64,000 bases of DNA from Calothrix membranacea FACHB-236 (GTDB lineage: Bacteria; Cyanobacteriota; Cyanobacteriia; Cyanobacteriales; Nostocaceae), in NCBI RefSeq assembly GCF_014696315.1, contig NZ_JACJPX010000004.1:124001-188000 (forward strand), given 5' to 3'. A program made the translations under genes and the position numbers. The notes beneath the pieces are model-generated. The model saw nothing but the letters and a program-made list of their open reading frames with translations. It was not told the DNA's origin and did no database searches. Shown here one piece after another: positions 37,422-47,400 of this stretch; the stretch's first letter is position 1; each line of letters opens with the position of its first letter.

Positions 37422-38597
37422 ATGCTTGATCTGACAAAACTAGCGCGACAAATGCAAGGTTTAAGTCAGCATCTTACCGTAGAAGCTGCTGCTAGCCGTC
37501 AGCGTTTAGAATTAGCACAAAAACATCTGCAACAAGCTTACGAATTTCAAAAAGATTTAATTGATCGACAGGAAAAATGGCGCGATCGCATTCTCTTTGC
37601 TAATGCTACTCCCATTGAGCCGTTAGAAACCTGCATTGATATTCCAGTTCCCCCAAAAATTCATACTGTCATTGCTACGGATGGTTCGCAAATTGCGCCT
37701 AACCATCACGAAATTGCTTACTGTTATTTGCTCAATATTGGCAGAGTCGTCTTACACTACGGACAAAATCGCCATCCTATATTAGATAGCTTGCCAGAGG
37801 TATTTTACCGCCCAGAAGATTTATATATGTCGCGGCAGTGGGGAATTAGGACGGAGGAATGGATGGGCTATCGCCGCACTGCTAGTGAAGCAACAGTATT
37901 AGCAGAACTGGCTTGTGCTGTGAAGGAAGAAGCACCATCTCTCGCAATGGTAGATGGTTCCTTAATTTATTGGTTTTTGGAACAGTTACCTATTGATGCA
38001 CGCGATCGCATCTTACCCCCGATTATCGAAGCTTGGCAAAGACTGCGCGATGCTCACATTCCGCTTATGGGCTATCTTAGTGCCTCACGCAATGTTGAAG
38101 GTATGAACTTTCTGCGCCTGTTAGCTTGTCCCCATCCCGTACCAGATTGTATAAGTTATTGCCCCAACCAGTTAGAAAAAATACCTTGTAAAATCTTTGA
38201 GCCTTTACGAGATACATCCCTTTGGTCAACTCAACTCAAACCAGGACAGCGCGGCCCTTTGTGGCGCAGTAATGCCAGAATTTTAGATTTATATGAAGAC
38301 CAAACAATTTACTTTTGCTATATCCATGTTGGCACCGAAATTGCGCGGATAGAAGTTCCAAAATGGGTAGCAGAAAATACAGAAATGTTTGACCAAGCTT
38401 TAGGACTGATGTTAGCACAGGTACAAAAAGGCTATGGCTACCCAGTTGCGATCGCAGAAGCACATAATCAGGCTGTAGTCCGCGGTGGTGACAAAGCGCG
38501 TTTCTTTGCTCTCTTAGAAAAACAAATGATTAAAGCCGGCTTGAAAAATGTCGGTACCTCTTACAAAGAAGCCCGCAAGCGCGGAAGTATCGCCTAA
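37422..38597 (+). CDS. nurA: NurA-domain nuclease
   Basis: 391 residues. NurA domain: first metal-binding strand VIATDGSQIAPNHHE near residue 85, SLAMVDGSLIYWFL near residue 178, and the late motif AIAEAHNQAVV near residue 350. In archaea NurA works with the helicase HerA to resect DNA ends; the bacterial role is less clear, and no HerA-like gene lies in this window. The N-terminal 60 residues are helical. Length is as usual for cyanobacterial members. It converges on the ribosomal-protein operon. Confidence 0.88.
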   Translation: MLDLTKLARQMQGLSQHLTVEAAASRQRLELAQKHLQQAYEFQKDLIDRQEKWRDRILFANATPIEPLETCIDIPVPPKIHTVIATDGSQIAPNHHEIAYCYLLNIGRVVLHYGQNRHPILDSLPEVFYRPEDLYMSRQWGIRTEEWMGYRRTASEATVLAELACAVKEEAPSLAMVDGSLIYWFLEQLPIDARDRILPPIIEAWQRLRDAHIPLMGYLSASRNVEGMNFLRLLACPHPVPDCISYCPNQLEKIPCKIFEPLRDTSLWSTQLKPGQRGPLWRSNARILDLYEDQTIYFCYIHVGTEIARIEVPKWVAENTEMFDQALGLMLAQVQKGYGYPVAIAEAHNQAVVRGGDKARFFALLEKQMIKAGLKNVGTSYKEARKRGSIA

Positions 38598-38632
38598 TCG
38601 TGTGACTCAATTGCTAAATGTGGAGAAATACC

Positions 38633-38659
38633 AAAAAAAGGAGCCTAAATCAGGCTCCT
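38633..38659 (-). terminator. Rho-independent terminator of the rplK-rplL operon
   Basis: On the minus strand AGGAGCCT pairs with AGGCTCCT (loop of 5) and is followed by seven or more T. It lies 28 bp past the rplL stop. A textbook terminator. Confidence 0.92.
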
Positions 38660-38686
38660 CATTCAAACACAGTAATGAAAAATTAA

Positions 38687-39079
38687 TTACTTCACTGTTA
38701 CTGTACCACCAGCTTCTTCGATGCGCTTCTTAGCATCTTCAGCAGCTTCCTTCGCAATACCTTCCTTAACAGGCTTGGGCGCAGCTTCTACCAAATCTTT
38801 GGCTTCTTTCAGACCCAAACCAGTGATTTCCCGGACAATCTTCAGTACAGCAATCTTCTTGTCAGCAGGAACTGATTCAAGAATCACGTCGAATTCGGTC
38901 TTCTCTTCTACTGCTTCAGCGGCAGGAGCAGCACCAGGAGCTGCCATCATCATCATACCGCCAGCAGGTGCAGCTGCACTTACGCCAAAAGCTTCTTCAA
39001 TTTGCTTAACTAATTCAGCAGCTTCTAGCAAGGTCAAGGATTTCAATTGTTCCAGAATGTTATCGGTTGTAGCAGACAT
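38687..39079 (-). CDS. rplL: 50S ribosomal protein L7/L12
   Basis: Stalk protein that recruits translation GTPases. 130 residues: N-terminal dimerisation helices ([24 protein letters not shown]), Ala/Gly/Met-rich hinge, and the C-terminal domain [22 protein letters not shown], continuing into [15 protein letters not shown]. Last gene of the operon; terminator 28 bp downstream. Confidence 0.98.
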   Translation of the reverse strand: MSATTDNILEQLKSLTLLEAAELVKQIEEAFGVSAAAPAGGMMMMAAPGAAPAAEAVEEKTEFDVILESVPADKKIAVLKIVREITGLGLKEAKDLVEAAPKPVKEGIAKEAAEDAKKRIEEAGGTVTVK

Positions 39080-39165
39080 TAATATAACTCCTGTGATGTT
39101 TGATTTAGTTATTAGTCATCAGTCATTAACTGTTGACTGTTGACCGTTGACTGTTTGACTTTTTT
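39080..39165. repeat. Heptamer tract (TGTTGAC type) between rplJ and rplL
   Basis: Imperfect heptamers (TGTTGAC, CGTTGAC; TCATTA/TCATCA variants nearby) fill most of the 86-bp gap inside the operon. Confidence 0.75.
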
Positions 39166-39717
39166 CTATTCGCCAGCACTATCAGCGCTACCGCCTTTTT
39201 CTGCATCAGCCACTGCTTGCAAAGCACGCGCCAGTGAACCAGGAACTTCGTTGATACCAACAGCAATCTTGGTAGCCAAAGCGTTGATTGCTCCAGCAAT
39301 TTGACCCATGAGTTGTTCCTTAGATGGCAAGTCTCCTAGAGCCTTAACATCGGGTTCCTTCAGCAAGCGACCTTCCATAACGCCGCCACGAAGTTCTGTC
39401 TTCTTGGTGGCTTTTTGGAAATCTTGGTAAGCCTTAATAGCAGAAGAGAAATCTTCTTTAACTAGCAAAAAGGCAGAAGAACCTTTGAGCAGTTCTGATA
39501 GGGGTTGCCATTTTTCTTGATCTTGAATGGCAATACCCATCAGGGTGTTCTTGGTCACCTTACAGACGGTACCGCTCGGACGCAATCGCCGCCGCAAGTC
39601 GCTGATTTCAGCAACAGTTAAACCCTGGTAATCAATTACCAGTGCCAATGTTGACTCACTCAAAGTTTCTTTGAGATCGGCTACTATCTCTTGTTTGTTT
39701 TCTAGCGTTCTTCCCAT
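39166..39717 (-). CDS. rplJ: 50S ribosomal protein L10
   Basis: Stalk base protein that anchors L7/L12 dimers on 23S rRNA; its complex with L12 represses its own operon through the leader. 183 residues, normal: [33 protein letters not shown], and [12 protein letters not shown], with the C-terminal helix that binds L12. Follows a 300-bp leader region. Confidence 0.97.
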   Translation of the reverse strand: MGRTLENKQEIVADLKETLSESTLALVIDYQGLTVAEISDLRRRLRPSGTVCKVTKNTLMGIAIQDQEKWQPLSELLKGSSAFLLVKEDFSSAIKAYQDFQKATKKTELRGGVMEGRLLKEPDVKALGDLPSKEQLMGQIAGAINALATKIAVGINEVPGSLARALQAVADAEKGGSADSAGE

Positions 39718-40017
39718 CTTTATTTCACCTCCTAGGGCAAAATCATTAATTTCCCCTACCTGTGCGTTTTGTTATGACTTACCCAAACAATAAACCCCAG
39801 CTTTCCGGGCCGGGGTTTAGTAGCAAGACTCTTGCTGCCATAGCAATTACACCATTACTGGTGGAAGTTTAGGCAATTTAGAGCTTCAACCTCGGCAGGA
39901 TATTAAGCTTTTGGCTCCTGCTGTCTCCGGCTTTATCTATTCGATTACGATTGGGTATTGGTCATTGGGCATTGGGTATGGTGGCTTAATCTTTTAGCCT
40001 CTAACCTCTATCCTCTA
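39718..40017 (-). ncRNA. Putative L10 leader region (autoregulatory RNA) with attenuator-like hairpin
   Basis: 300 bp between rplA and rplJ. On the minus strand, TAAACCCC pairs with GGGGTTTA (39791-39819), giving a strong stem 70 bp before rplJ and followed by TTGTTTG. Upstream of it (about 39820-39935) is a structured stretch where L10/L12 binding leaders are found in many bacteria. The part next to rplA (about 39955-39980) is ATTGGGT-type heptamer repeat. Confidence 0.55.
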
Positions 40018-40734
40018 TTACGCGGCTTCGCTCAGTTTCAAATCCCGTAGAGCACTGATATCGACTTTAATCGATGGCCCCATTGTGGAAGATACGTACA
40101 CTGTGCGCCAATAACGGCCTTTAGCACCTGAAGGGCGGTTACGATCAATTGTCTCTTGCAACGCCTTCAAGTTAATTAACAAATCTTCTGGTGAGAAGGA
40201 TGCCTTACCAAACATAACATGGACGATGCCTGTCCGGTCAGCACGGAATTCTAATTTACCAGCTTTGAATTCTGCGATCGCACTGGCAATGTCAAATGTC
40301 ACGGTTCCACCTTTAGGTGATGGCATTAAACCCCGAGGCCCAAGCAATTTACCCAGCTTCGCTACCTGAGGCATCACATCTGGTGTGGCAATTAGCTTGT
40401 CAAAATCCATTCTACCTTTTTGGATTTCGTCAATTAGCTCTTCTGATCCAACAATATCCGCACCAGCATTGCTTGCTTCGTTAACCTTTTCACCTCTAGC
40501 AATTACTGCCACACGTACTTCTTGTCCTGTACCTTTGGGCAGTGCTACAGTTGTCCGCAATTGTTGGTCTGTATACTTGGGGTCAATTCCCAAGCGAATA
40601 TGCGCTTCAGCAGCTTCTGGAAATTTTGCTGTTGCTGTTTCTTTTAGGAGGTTTAGCGCCTCTATAGGTGCATAATCTCTATCTTCTACTTTTGCTTGCA
40701 ATGCCTGCAAGCGACGTGATATTTTTTTTCCCAT
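40018..40734 (-). CDS. rplA: 50S ribosomal protein L1
   Basis: Primary 23S rRNA-binding protein at the L1 stalk and usual repressor of its operon. 238 residues from the ATG at 40732-40734 ([12 protein letters not shown]), preceded by GGAGAGA; the longer frame to 40791 is not needed. Diagnostic [14 protein letters not shown], then [20 protein letters not shown], and [14 protein letters not shown] are all present. Confidence 0.97.
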   Translation of the reverse strand: MGKKISRRLQALQAKVEDRDYAPIEALNLLKETATAKFPEAAEAHIRLGIDPKYTDQQLRTTVALPKGTGQEVRVAVIARGEKVNEASNAGADIVGSEELIDEIQKGRMDFDKLIATPDVMPQVAKLGKLLGPRGLMPSPKGGTVTFDIASAIAEFKAGKLEFRADRTGIVHVMFGKASFSPEDLLINLKALQETIDRNRPSGAKGRYWRTVYVSSTMGPSIKVDISALRDLKLSEAA

Positions 40735-40799
40735 CTTTCTCTCCTGGGGTAATTCCGAAGCTTTGCCTCTCCCCCGATAAATTTTTGTCAATTATCATT

Positions 40800-40862
40800 T
40801 GTCCTTTGTCTTTCGTCATTTGTACTTTGTTCTTGTACTAATGACTAATGACTAATGACCAA
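40800..40862. repeat. Heptamer tract (TAATGAC type) between rplK and rplA
   Basis: At least four near-perfect TAATGAC units (about 40838-40868) and TTTGTCC/TTTGTCT-like ones before them occupy the 131-bp gap. Confidence 0.8.
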
Positions 40863-40865
40863 TGA

Positions 40866-41291
40866 CTAATCTGCTATAGTTACGCCCATATTCTTGGCAG
40901 TACCTTCAACAATCTTCATCGCTGCTTCTATATCGTTGGCGTTGAGATCAGGTAGTTTGGTTTGAGCAATTTCTTGTAATTGCGCTCTGGTGATTTTACC
41001 AACTTTCTTTTTGTTGGGTTCATTGGAGCCGCGCTCAATCTTCGCTGCCTTGCGAATCAATACTGATGCTGGCGGGGTCTTGAGTACAAATGTAAAACTC
41101 CGGTCTTCAAATACCGAAATTTCTACAGGAATAACCATTCCAGCTTGGTCTGCTGTTTTGGCGTTGTACTCTTTGCAGAACATCATGATGTTAACGCCAT
41201 GTTGACCCAAAGCGGGCCCAACTGGCGGTGCTGGGTTGGCTTTTCCAGCATTCAGGGCCAGTTTAATGACCGCTACTACTTTCTTTGCCAT
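40866..41291 (-). CDS. rplK: 50S ribosomal protein L11
   Basis: Part of the GTPase-associated centre, needed for the stringent factor response. 141 residues: [35 protein letters not shown], and the C-terminal rRNA-binding domain ending [10 protein letters not shown]. Begins 6 bp after nusG. Confidence 0.98.
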   Translation of the reverse strand: MAKKVVAVIKLALNAGKANPAPPVGPALGQHGVNIMMFCKEYNAKTADQAGMVIPVEISVFEDRSFTFVLKTPPASVLIRKAAKIERGSNEPNKKKVGKITRAQLQEIAQTKLPDLNANDIEAAMKIVEGTAKNMGVTIAD

Positions 41292-41297
41292 TTTTAT

Positions 41298-41930
41298 TTA
41301 GCTCTGTTTTTCTACCTGATTAAATTCCAACTCTACTGGTGTATCTCGTCCAAAAATCGATAGCAAGGCTTTGAGCTTACTCCGCTCTGGAGAAACTTCA
41401 ATTACCTCACCTTCAAAGTCTTTAAACGGCCCAGAAAGCACAACTATCTTATCACCAGTTGCCATATCAATCTTGACTACTGGCTCTTGTTCGCTAGTCT
41501 GTTTGAATATACGTTCAACTTCTGAATGACCCAGAGGTACTGGCTTAACGTGACCACGACCTTTACCGCTGCCACGTTTTTGTTCTGCTCCCACAAAATT
41601 AATTACATGGGATGTGTTGCGTACTACCTGCCAAGTATCATCATTCATGATCATTCGCACCAGCACATAACCAGGGAAAACTTTTTCCTCTGTATGCTGA
41701 CGACTACCATCTTTACGGATCTTTACCGCTGGCGTGTGCGGAATTTCGACTTGGACAATTTTGTCAGCAACATCAAAGGTTTGGATGCGCTGTTCCAAGT
41801 TTGTTTTAACGCGCTTTTCACAGCCTGAGGCTACTTGCACCGCATACCACCGTGCTTCTTTGAGCGCAGCTTCTGCAGCTTCCTCTGACTGCAACGTTGA
41901 GTCGCGTGGTTCGTCTGTTGCAAAAGTCAT
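41298..41930 (-). CDS. nusG: Transcription termination/antitermination factor NusG
   Basis: Binds RNA polymerase and couples it to Rho or ribosomes. 210 residues from the ATG at 41928-41930 (MTFATDEPRDSTL): an acidic N-terminal extension, NGN domain (RWYAVQVASGCEKRVKTNLE, VFPGYVLVRM), and KOW domain (GDKIVVLSGPFKDFEGEV). The start overlaps the secE stop by one base (TGATG), so the longer frame to 41954 is unlikely. Confidence 0.96.
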   Translation of the reverse strand: MTFATDEPRDSTLQSEEAAEAALKEARWYAVQVASGCEKRVKTNLEQRIQTFDVADKIVQVEIPHTPAVKIRKDGSRQHTEEKVFPGYVLVRMIMNDDTWQVVRNTSHVINFVGAEQKRGSGKGRGHVKPVPLGHSEVERIFKQTSEQEPVVKIDMATGDKIVVLSGPFKDFEGEVIEVSPERSKLKALLSIFGRDTPVELEFNQVEKQS

Positions 41931-42151
41931 CAGAACACCTGTTTTGCTGCCCACCCAAATAATCCATCAACCAAATATATCAAAGATGCGGAGAGTGTCA
42001 CCATTAACAAAACAGCTGCTGATTCGCTCACCAGTTGTTTGCGACTCGGCCAGACTACTTTCTCAAGTTCTTCTTTAGTTCCTTGAAAAAAGTTATTTAA
42101 GGCTGACCCATTAGTGTTTTCTGGGATTTCCGCTTCGTTTTTTTTGGCCAC
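41930..42151 (-). CDS. secE: Preprotein translocase subunit SecE
   Basis: Small essential subunit of SecYEG in plasma and thylakoid membranes. 73 residues: charged N-terminus, amphipathic segment ELEKVVWPSRKQLVSES, one membrane helix (AAVLLMVTLSASLIYLVDGLF). GTG start with GGGGGT about 11 nt upstream. First protein gene of the ribosomal operon; stop overlaps nusG. Confidence 0.95.
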   Translation of the reverse strand: MAKKNEAEIPENTNGSALNNFFQGTKEELEKVVWPSRKQLVSESAAVLLMVTLSASLIYLVDGLFGWAAKQVF

Positions 42152-42318
42152 AGCCGTTCATACCCCCGTTTTTTGATTCAGGTTTACAGCTTGACTCAAT
42201 CCCAACTTAAATCTGGAAGCAAAAAAGCTGCAAACATAATTATACCCGAAAATATCAATACTAACTGCTAATTATAGCAGCTGTGTTGTTATTTCGGGCT
42301 TTGTTTTGTGCTTTTGAG

Positions 42319-42391
42319 CGCGCCCTGGAGGACTTGAACCCCCGACATCAGGTTTTGGAGACCTGCGTTCTACCAACTGAACTAAGAGCGC
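42319..42391 (-). tRNA. tRNA-Trp (anticodon CCA)
   Basis: A 73-nt cloverleaf. Acceptor GCGCTCT/AGGGCGC with one T-G pair, D-arm TAGTTCAGTTGGTAGA, anticodon stem-loop around CTCCAAA, and T-arm GGGGGTTCAAGTCCTCC. It lies upstream of secE, a usual arrangement; CCA is not encoded. Confidence 0.97.
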
Positions 42392-42490
42392 ACAAGCTGT
42401 CTTCGATTCAGTGATTGCGCTGAACTTGTTTTATTAGTCTAACGCAATTCAGAATCTTATCTTACCTTAAATATTTCTAGAGGGCAAGTG

Positions 42491-42513
42491 AGCGGCAGAT
42501 GCCGCTTTTTATT
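42491..42513. terminator. Hairpin with T tract between rplS and tRNA-Trp
   Basis: AGCGGC-AGAT-GCCGCT followed by TTTTATTT on the plus strand. The orientation of the T tract does not suit rplS, so it may act as a weak rplS terminator or only as a structural repeat. Confidence 0.4.
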
Positions 42514-42543
42514 TAATACATCTCCCATACCTGTAATTGCGAA

Positions 42544-42906
42544 TTACAGAGGGCGATCAAAGCGTTGCTTGATCCGGGTTGCTTTACCAACACGTTGACG
42601 GAGATAGTAGAGCTTAGCACGACGTACTTTACCACGACGCATTACTTTGATGCTTTCAATTCGAGGCGAATGCAGCAGAAATACTCGCTCAACGCCCACA
42701 CCTTGAAATACTCGGCGCACTGTAATTGTTTCGTTAATGCCGCCATTGCGTCTGGCAATTACTACACCTTCATAGGGTTGAACGCGGTATTTATCGCCTT
42801 CTTTAATTTTCACACCGACTTTAACTGTGTCGCCCACATAAATTTCGGGCAGATTGGATTTTAATTGTTCCGCTTCAATGGAACGGATGATCTCTTGAGC
42901 GTTCAT
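42544..42906 (-). CDS. rplS: 50S ribosomal protein L19
   Basis: At the 30S-50S interface. 120 residues: [56 protein letters not shown], and [21 protein letters not shown]. Standard length and start. It stands alone upstream of tRNA-Trp and may share transcription with it. Confidence 0.98.
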   Translation of the reverse strand: MNAQEIIRSIEAEQLKSNLPEIYVGDTVKVGVKIKEGDKYRVQPYEGVVIARRNGGINETITVRRVFQGVGVERVFLLHSPRIESIKVMRRGKVRRAKLYYLRQRVGKATRIKQRFDRPL

Positions 42907-43357
42907 TGCCTGTCCGGTTTAAAAAACTCACGATCATCAATCATAAATCTATTCCAGCCTGACAGTCCAGTAATTTTCAGTTGATGATTTTTCTGATGCG
43001 TAAGTTCTGTTAGAGAAAAAATGTTACATAACATTGTGAAAAATTTTATGTGAAACGGGAACTATAAAGCTGAAACTTGGTGTTTCCAATTACCTTTGGC
43101 AGTAAATGCACTTGATAGCGGAGTTATAACTAGTGTAATTGGCAACATATTATTAATTTAGGCAATTAATAATCCATTTTCCAAATAGAATTTATTAAAT
43201 TTTGCTCAAGAGTCAAAACAAAAGAGTCATGAGGTTTTGCGTATACCTTCTTTCTCACTTTAACTTTGCCTTCCCGCTCCTTTGTGCCTTTTATCCTCGC
43301 TTTCGCTAATCCAGCCCTAAATCAGGGCTCCACCGTAAACCTTAATTGGTTTCAATT
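42907..43357. other. Divergent intergenic region between rplS and glycosyltransferase
   Basis: About 450 bp. An imperfect dyad CCAGCCCTAAATCAGGGCT lies near 43310-43330. No gene or RNA recognised. Confidence 0.45.
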
Positions 43358-44350
43358 ATGAAATTTAGTGTCGTCATCACTACTTATAATCGCTTAAACT
43401 TACTTAGACGAGCTATTAATTCAGCTCTTGACCAAACGCTTCCCTGTGAAGTTGTAGTGGCTGATGACTGTTCTTCTGATGGAACTGAAGCTTATGTCAA
43501 AAGCTTAGGTAACTCCGTTATTTATCATCGCAATGAGATAAACAAAGGCCATGCGGCTACAGTAAATGTCGGAGTTGCAAAAGCAAGTGGCGACTGGATT
43601 AAGTTTTTGGATGATGACGACTATCTTGCGCCCAATTGTCTAGAAGAAATGGCAAAAGCAATTTCACTTCATCCTAGTGCTGTTATATGTTCTTGTATTG
43701 CTTCTCAAGTAGATAGTAATGAAGTAGAACTCAGCCACACACCAAAAATTGGGCCTGGATTAGCTTTTTATATTCCCCAAGCTGATATTCATTACGGTAT
43801 GCTTTTAGAGCTTGTACCTTTTGGCACACCTGTACAAGTAGCTTGCTGCCGTGCTACCTTCTTGAAAACTGGTGGTTGGAACCCCCAGCTTGATGCCAAT
43901 TGTGATGATATTGATTCTTGGATTCGCATTGCTCAGTTTGGCGATGCTATTTTCTTAAATCAACGCCTAGCTTATCGCACGATCTGGCCTGGCGCTTATA
44001 ATCAAAAATTTTCGCTATTTAGGCGGTTAGATACAAATATTTTGATGAAAGAGAAGATTTACGCCTTAGTTGAGCAAAAACATTATGCTCATCTACCTAG
44101 CCTGGAAAATACGAGAAATTATGTAAAATTACACTGGTTTTTTGTAGCAATTAAGCATGGCAATTTAAAAGAACTTTTCACTATGATAGATGCTGCGATT
44201 TTATCTCCCATTGCTTGGTGGGTTTTAGTAACTGCTGCTTTATCACGCCGTCTTAATTACCGTAATTCCCATCTCAACAAGTTTGTATTGATTAATGTTA
44301 ATCAGAAAGTAAATATGGGAAGCGAGGTTTGGCGAGATGGTAAAGCATGA
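43358..44350 (+). CDS. Family 2 glycosyltransferase
   Basis: GT-A fold enzyme, 330 residues. Start MKFSVVITTYNRLNLLRRAI at 43358 (an in-frame start four codons earlier is unlikely). Sugar-nucleotide site: VVVADDCSSDGTEAY, then the metal-binding FLDDDDYL near residue 90. The later part has NCDDIDSWIRIAQFGD, a typical acceptor-side motif. No membrane anchor, though a hydrophobic segment near residue 290 might associate with the membrane. Donor and acceptor unknown; no polysaccharide cluster around it. Confidence 0.9.
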   Translation: MKFSVVITTYNRLNLLRRAINSALDQTLPCEVVVADDCSSDGTEAYVKSLGNSVIYHRNEINKGHAATVNVGVAKASGDWIKFLDDDDYLAPNCLEEMAKAISLHPSAVICSCIASQVDSNEVELSHTPKIGPGLAFYIPQADIHYGMLLELVPFGTPVQVACCRATFLKTGGWNPQLDANCDDIDSWIRIAQFGDAIFLNQRLAYRTIWPGAYNQKFSLFRRLDTNILMKEKIYALVEQKHYAHLPSLENTRNYVKLHWFFVAIKHGNLKELFTMIDAAILSPIAWWVLVTAALSRRLNYRNSHLNKFVLINVNQKVNMGSEVWRDGKA

Positions 44351-44457
44351 GTGATTATCTAGTCCTGAAGCTTCTATTAAATATTTATTTTTTAGGATAA
44401 TCAAGAATAAAAAGTTAGATTTACTCTTGATTATAAAAAAGCTAGCTTAAGAGTATG

Positions 44458-47400
44458 TCACGAAAAATTTTTCTTCCATAAACGCAGTTGTATAAAGATG
44501 GGTTTTGTCCAACCCCAACTAAAAATATCGTGTAGCAGGGTATAAAAGCAAGGAATAATAAATAGGGTCAAGAGTGTTGCTAAGGACAAACCAGAAAACA
44601 CTACTACGCCTAATGGTTGCAAAAATTCCGAGCCTTCCCCAATTCCTAAAGCCAAGGGAAACATCCCTAAAACTGTGGTAATTGTGGTCATCAATACTGG
44701 ACGCAAGCGTTGCGGAGCAGCTTGTAAAATGGCTGTTTTGCGGTCAACTTTGTCTCGTTCTAGAATTTGATTTGCCAGTTCTACCATGATGATGGCATTG
44801 TTAACGACAATACCCACTAACAGCACAGCACCGACAATAACAGTTGCACCAATAGCTGTTTTGGTAATGTAAAGTCCAAAAATACCCCCAGCTAATGCTA
44901 AAGGAATTGTAAACATAATTACTAACGGGTCAATGAGGGAATTGTATTGCACCGCCATGACCACAAAAACTAAAAAGGTAGCTAATCCTCCTAACAGTTG
45001 TAGTGAGTTTTGCAGTTGTTGATTAGATTCAACGGCTGCACTTGGTAAAATACTGACACCTTCGGGTAAATCAAGACCATTAATAACTGTATTTACCTGT
45101 GCTAAGGCATTACTCAAACTTGCGCCTTCACTCAAATTACCAGCTATTAGGAAAACCTGACGTTGATTAATCCGTTGCACTTCTCCTGGTGCTTGAGCTT
45201 CGATAATGGTGGCGACATCACTCAAACGGACTTGGCGATTGTTCTCAACAAATAAAGGTAACCTTTCTAATTGCGAAGGTGCTTGTACAGAGCTTTCATT
45301 TAACTGCACCCGCACATCTACTAAACGATTACCACGTTGTAGTTGAGTGGGAATACTACCTTCGATCGCAGTTTGAATTGTGTCCCCGATTTCTTGAGTA
45401 GTCAATCCAACTGCTGCAACCCTCTCCCAGTCGGGACGAATCTGAATTTCTGGTTGTCGGTCATCAGCATCAGGACGGAATCTGGCTAGGGTGGCTTGTT
45501 CTTCTAAGGCTGCTAATACTTGACGACCGGCTTGTTGCAGTGTCTGTGCATCATTTCCCTGAAGAATCACATCAACATCAGCACCTCGTACCGGAGAGTT
45601 GTTGACAATTAAACCCCTGACTTGGCCAGGTGCAAGGCGCAGACGAATTCCTGCTAAATTCAGCTTGTTAAACTCTTGGGTAACTCGTTCGGTATAAGCT
45701 TCGACATCTGTACCTGGTTTGAGAGTAATGTTACTGGTACCTCTGAGGGGGTTGGCATTGGTCGTATTACCAAAAAGCGCGCCACCGATTGTAGAAAAGA
45801 CATATTCGGTTTCTGGTTGGTTGCGAAGAATTTCGTTCACCGCATTCATGACTTTTTGGTTTGTTTCTAGGGGAGTACCTGGAGGAAACTGAGCGTTTAA
45901 GTTTGCTTGTCCAGTATTAATCCGGGGGAGAATTTCTTGGGGGATTTGGGGAGCCATCCATAAACTACCACCGCCGAACAGCAGCAGCGCTAGACTGACG
46001 GTAACCAATCGCCAGCGTAATATACCAGACAAAAACCGACCATACCCTCCGGTCGCAGCATCAAAACGGCGATTAAACTGTTGCAGCAGCCAAAATTCGC
46101 TCAATCGGCTAGAAAATCGCCATGCTAGCATTCGCGAAGCCAGCATCGGGACAACGGTGACTGCAATCAAAATTGAGGCAGCGACGGAAAAGCTAATGGT
46201 GAGAATCAACTCATTAAAGAGTAAAGCGATAAAGCCGCCAATGAGCAAAAACGGTAACACCGCCACCAAGTTGGTACTGGTGGAAGCAATGAGAGCGGAT
46301 TCTACTTCTTGACTACTTTGTTCTGCTTGGGAAATTAGTTGCTGAGAACTCAAACGGGTTTTTGTATCTTTACCCGGAGTCATTCCTGCACCCTCGGCAA
46401 TGTTCTCCAACATCACGATGGAGTTATCTACGACAATCCCTACACCCAACGCCAAACCACCCAAGCTAAAAACGTTGAGGGATAAGCCAAACATTCCCAT
46501 CAAGATAATTGCTGCGAGAGTTGCTAGGGGAATAGCAATGACGATAATAAAAGTTTGTCTGAGAGAACCAAGAAATAGTAAAACTGCGATCGCGGCTAAT
46601 GCAGTACCCACCAGTCCCGAACTGGTAACATTAGAGATGGAATTACGGATAAATCTTGATTCATCTAAAGTTGGTGTGAAAATTGTTCCTTCAGGAATGA
46701 CACTAGATTTTCGCAATTCTTCTAAACGTTTTTTCACACCATCTACAACATCAATGGTGTTAGCATCTGGCTGCTTTTGAATACTGACTTTTACGGCTTC
46801 TTCTCCATTGAGGAGGACGTAAACTCGCTGTTGTTCTGAGCCATCAATGACTTCGGCAAAATCTCGCAAATATACGCGGCGCTGAGGAACTGTAGTTTGG
46901 GAACTGCTAGCTGAGTTAGCAGATGAAGTAGAGTTTACCTCAAACGACAAATTTCTAATTTCGTCAGCGCCTTGAAAACGCCCAACAGTGCGGGTTAAAG
47001 GTTCGGAATTTCTCCCCAAAATCCGACCGCCAGAAACATCGACATTACGGTCTCTCAGTTCATCTAAGACATCGGTTAAACCTACACCCAAGGCTTGCAA
47101 GCGATCCAAATCAATATTAATTCTGACCTCTTCTTGCACTCCGCCTGATACATCTACCCCTGCGACTCCTGGGACAACACCCAATTCTCGGGCTAGTTCT
47201 TCTTCGGCAAAAACCCGTAAATCAACACCTGTTAAAGAAGGTGAGGTTAATGCCAACTCATAAACAGGTAACTGGGAAGGATCGACTTTAAATAAACGTG
47301 GTTCTTCAATGGTGTCGGGTAAGGTGCTTCTGGCTCTGTTAAAAGCTGCTGTCGCATCATTTAAAGCTTGGTCAATATTACCTCCTGGTTGAAAAAACAA

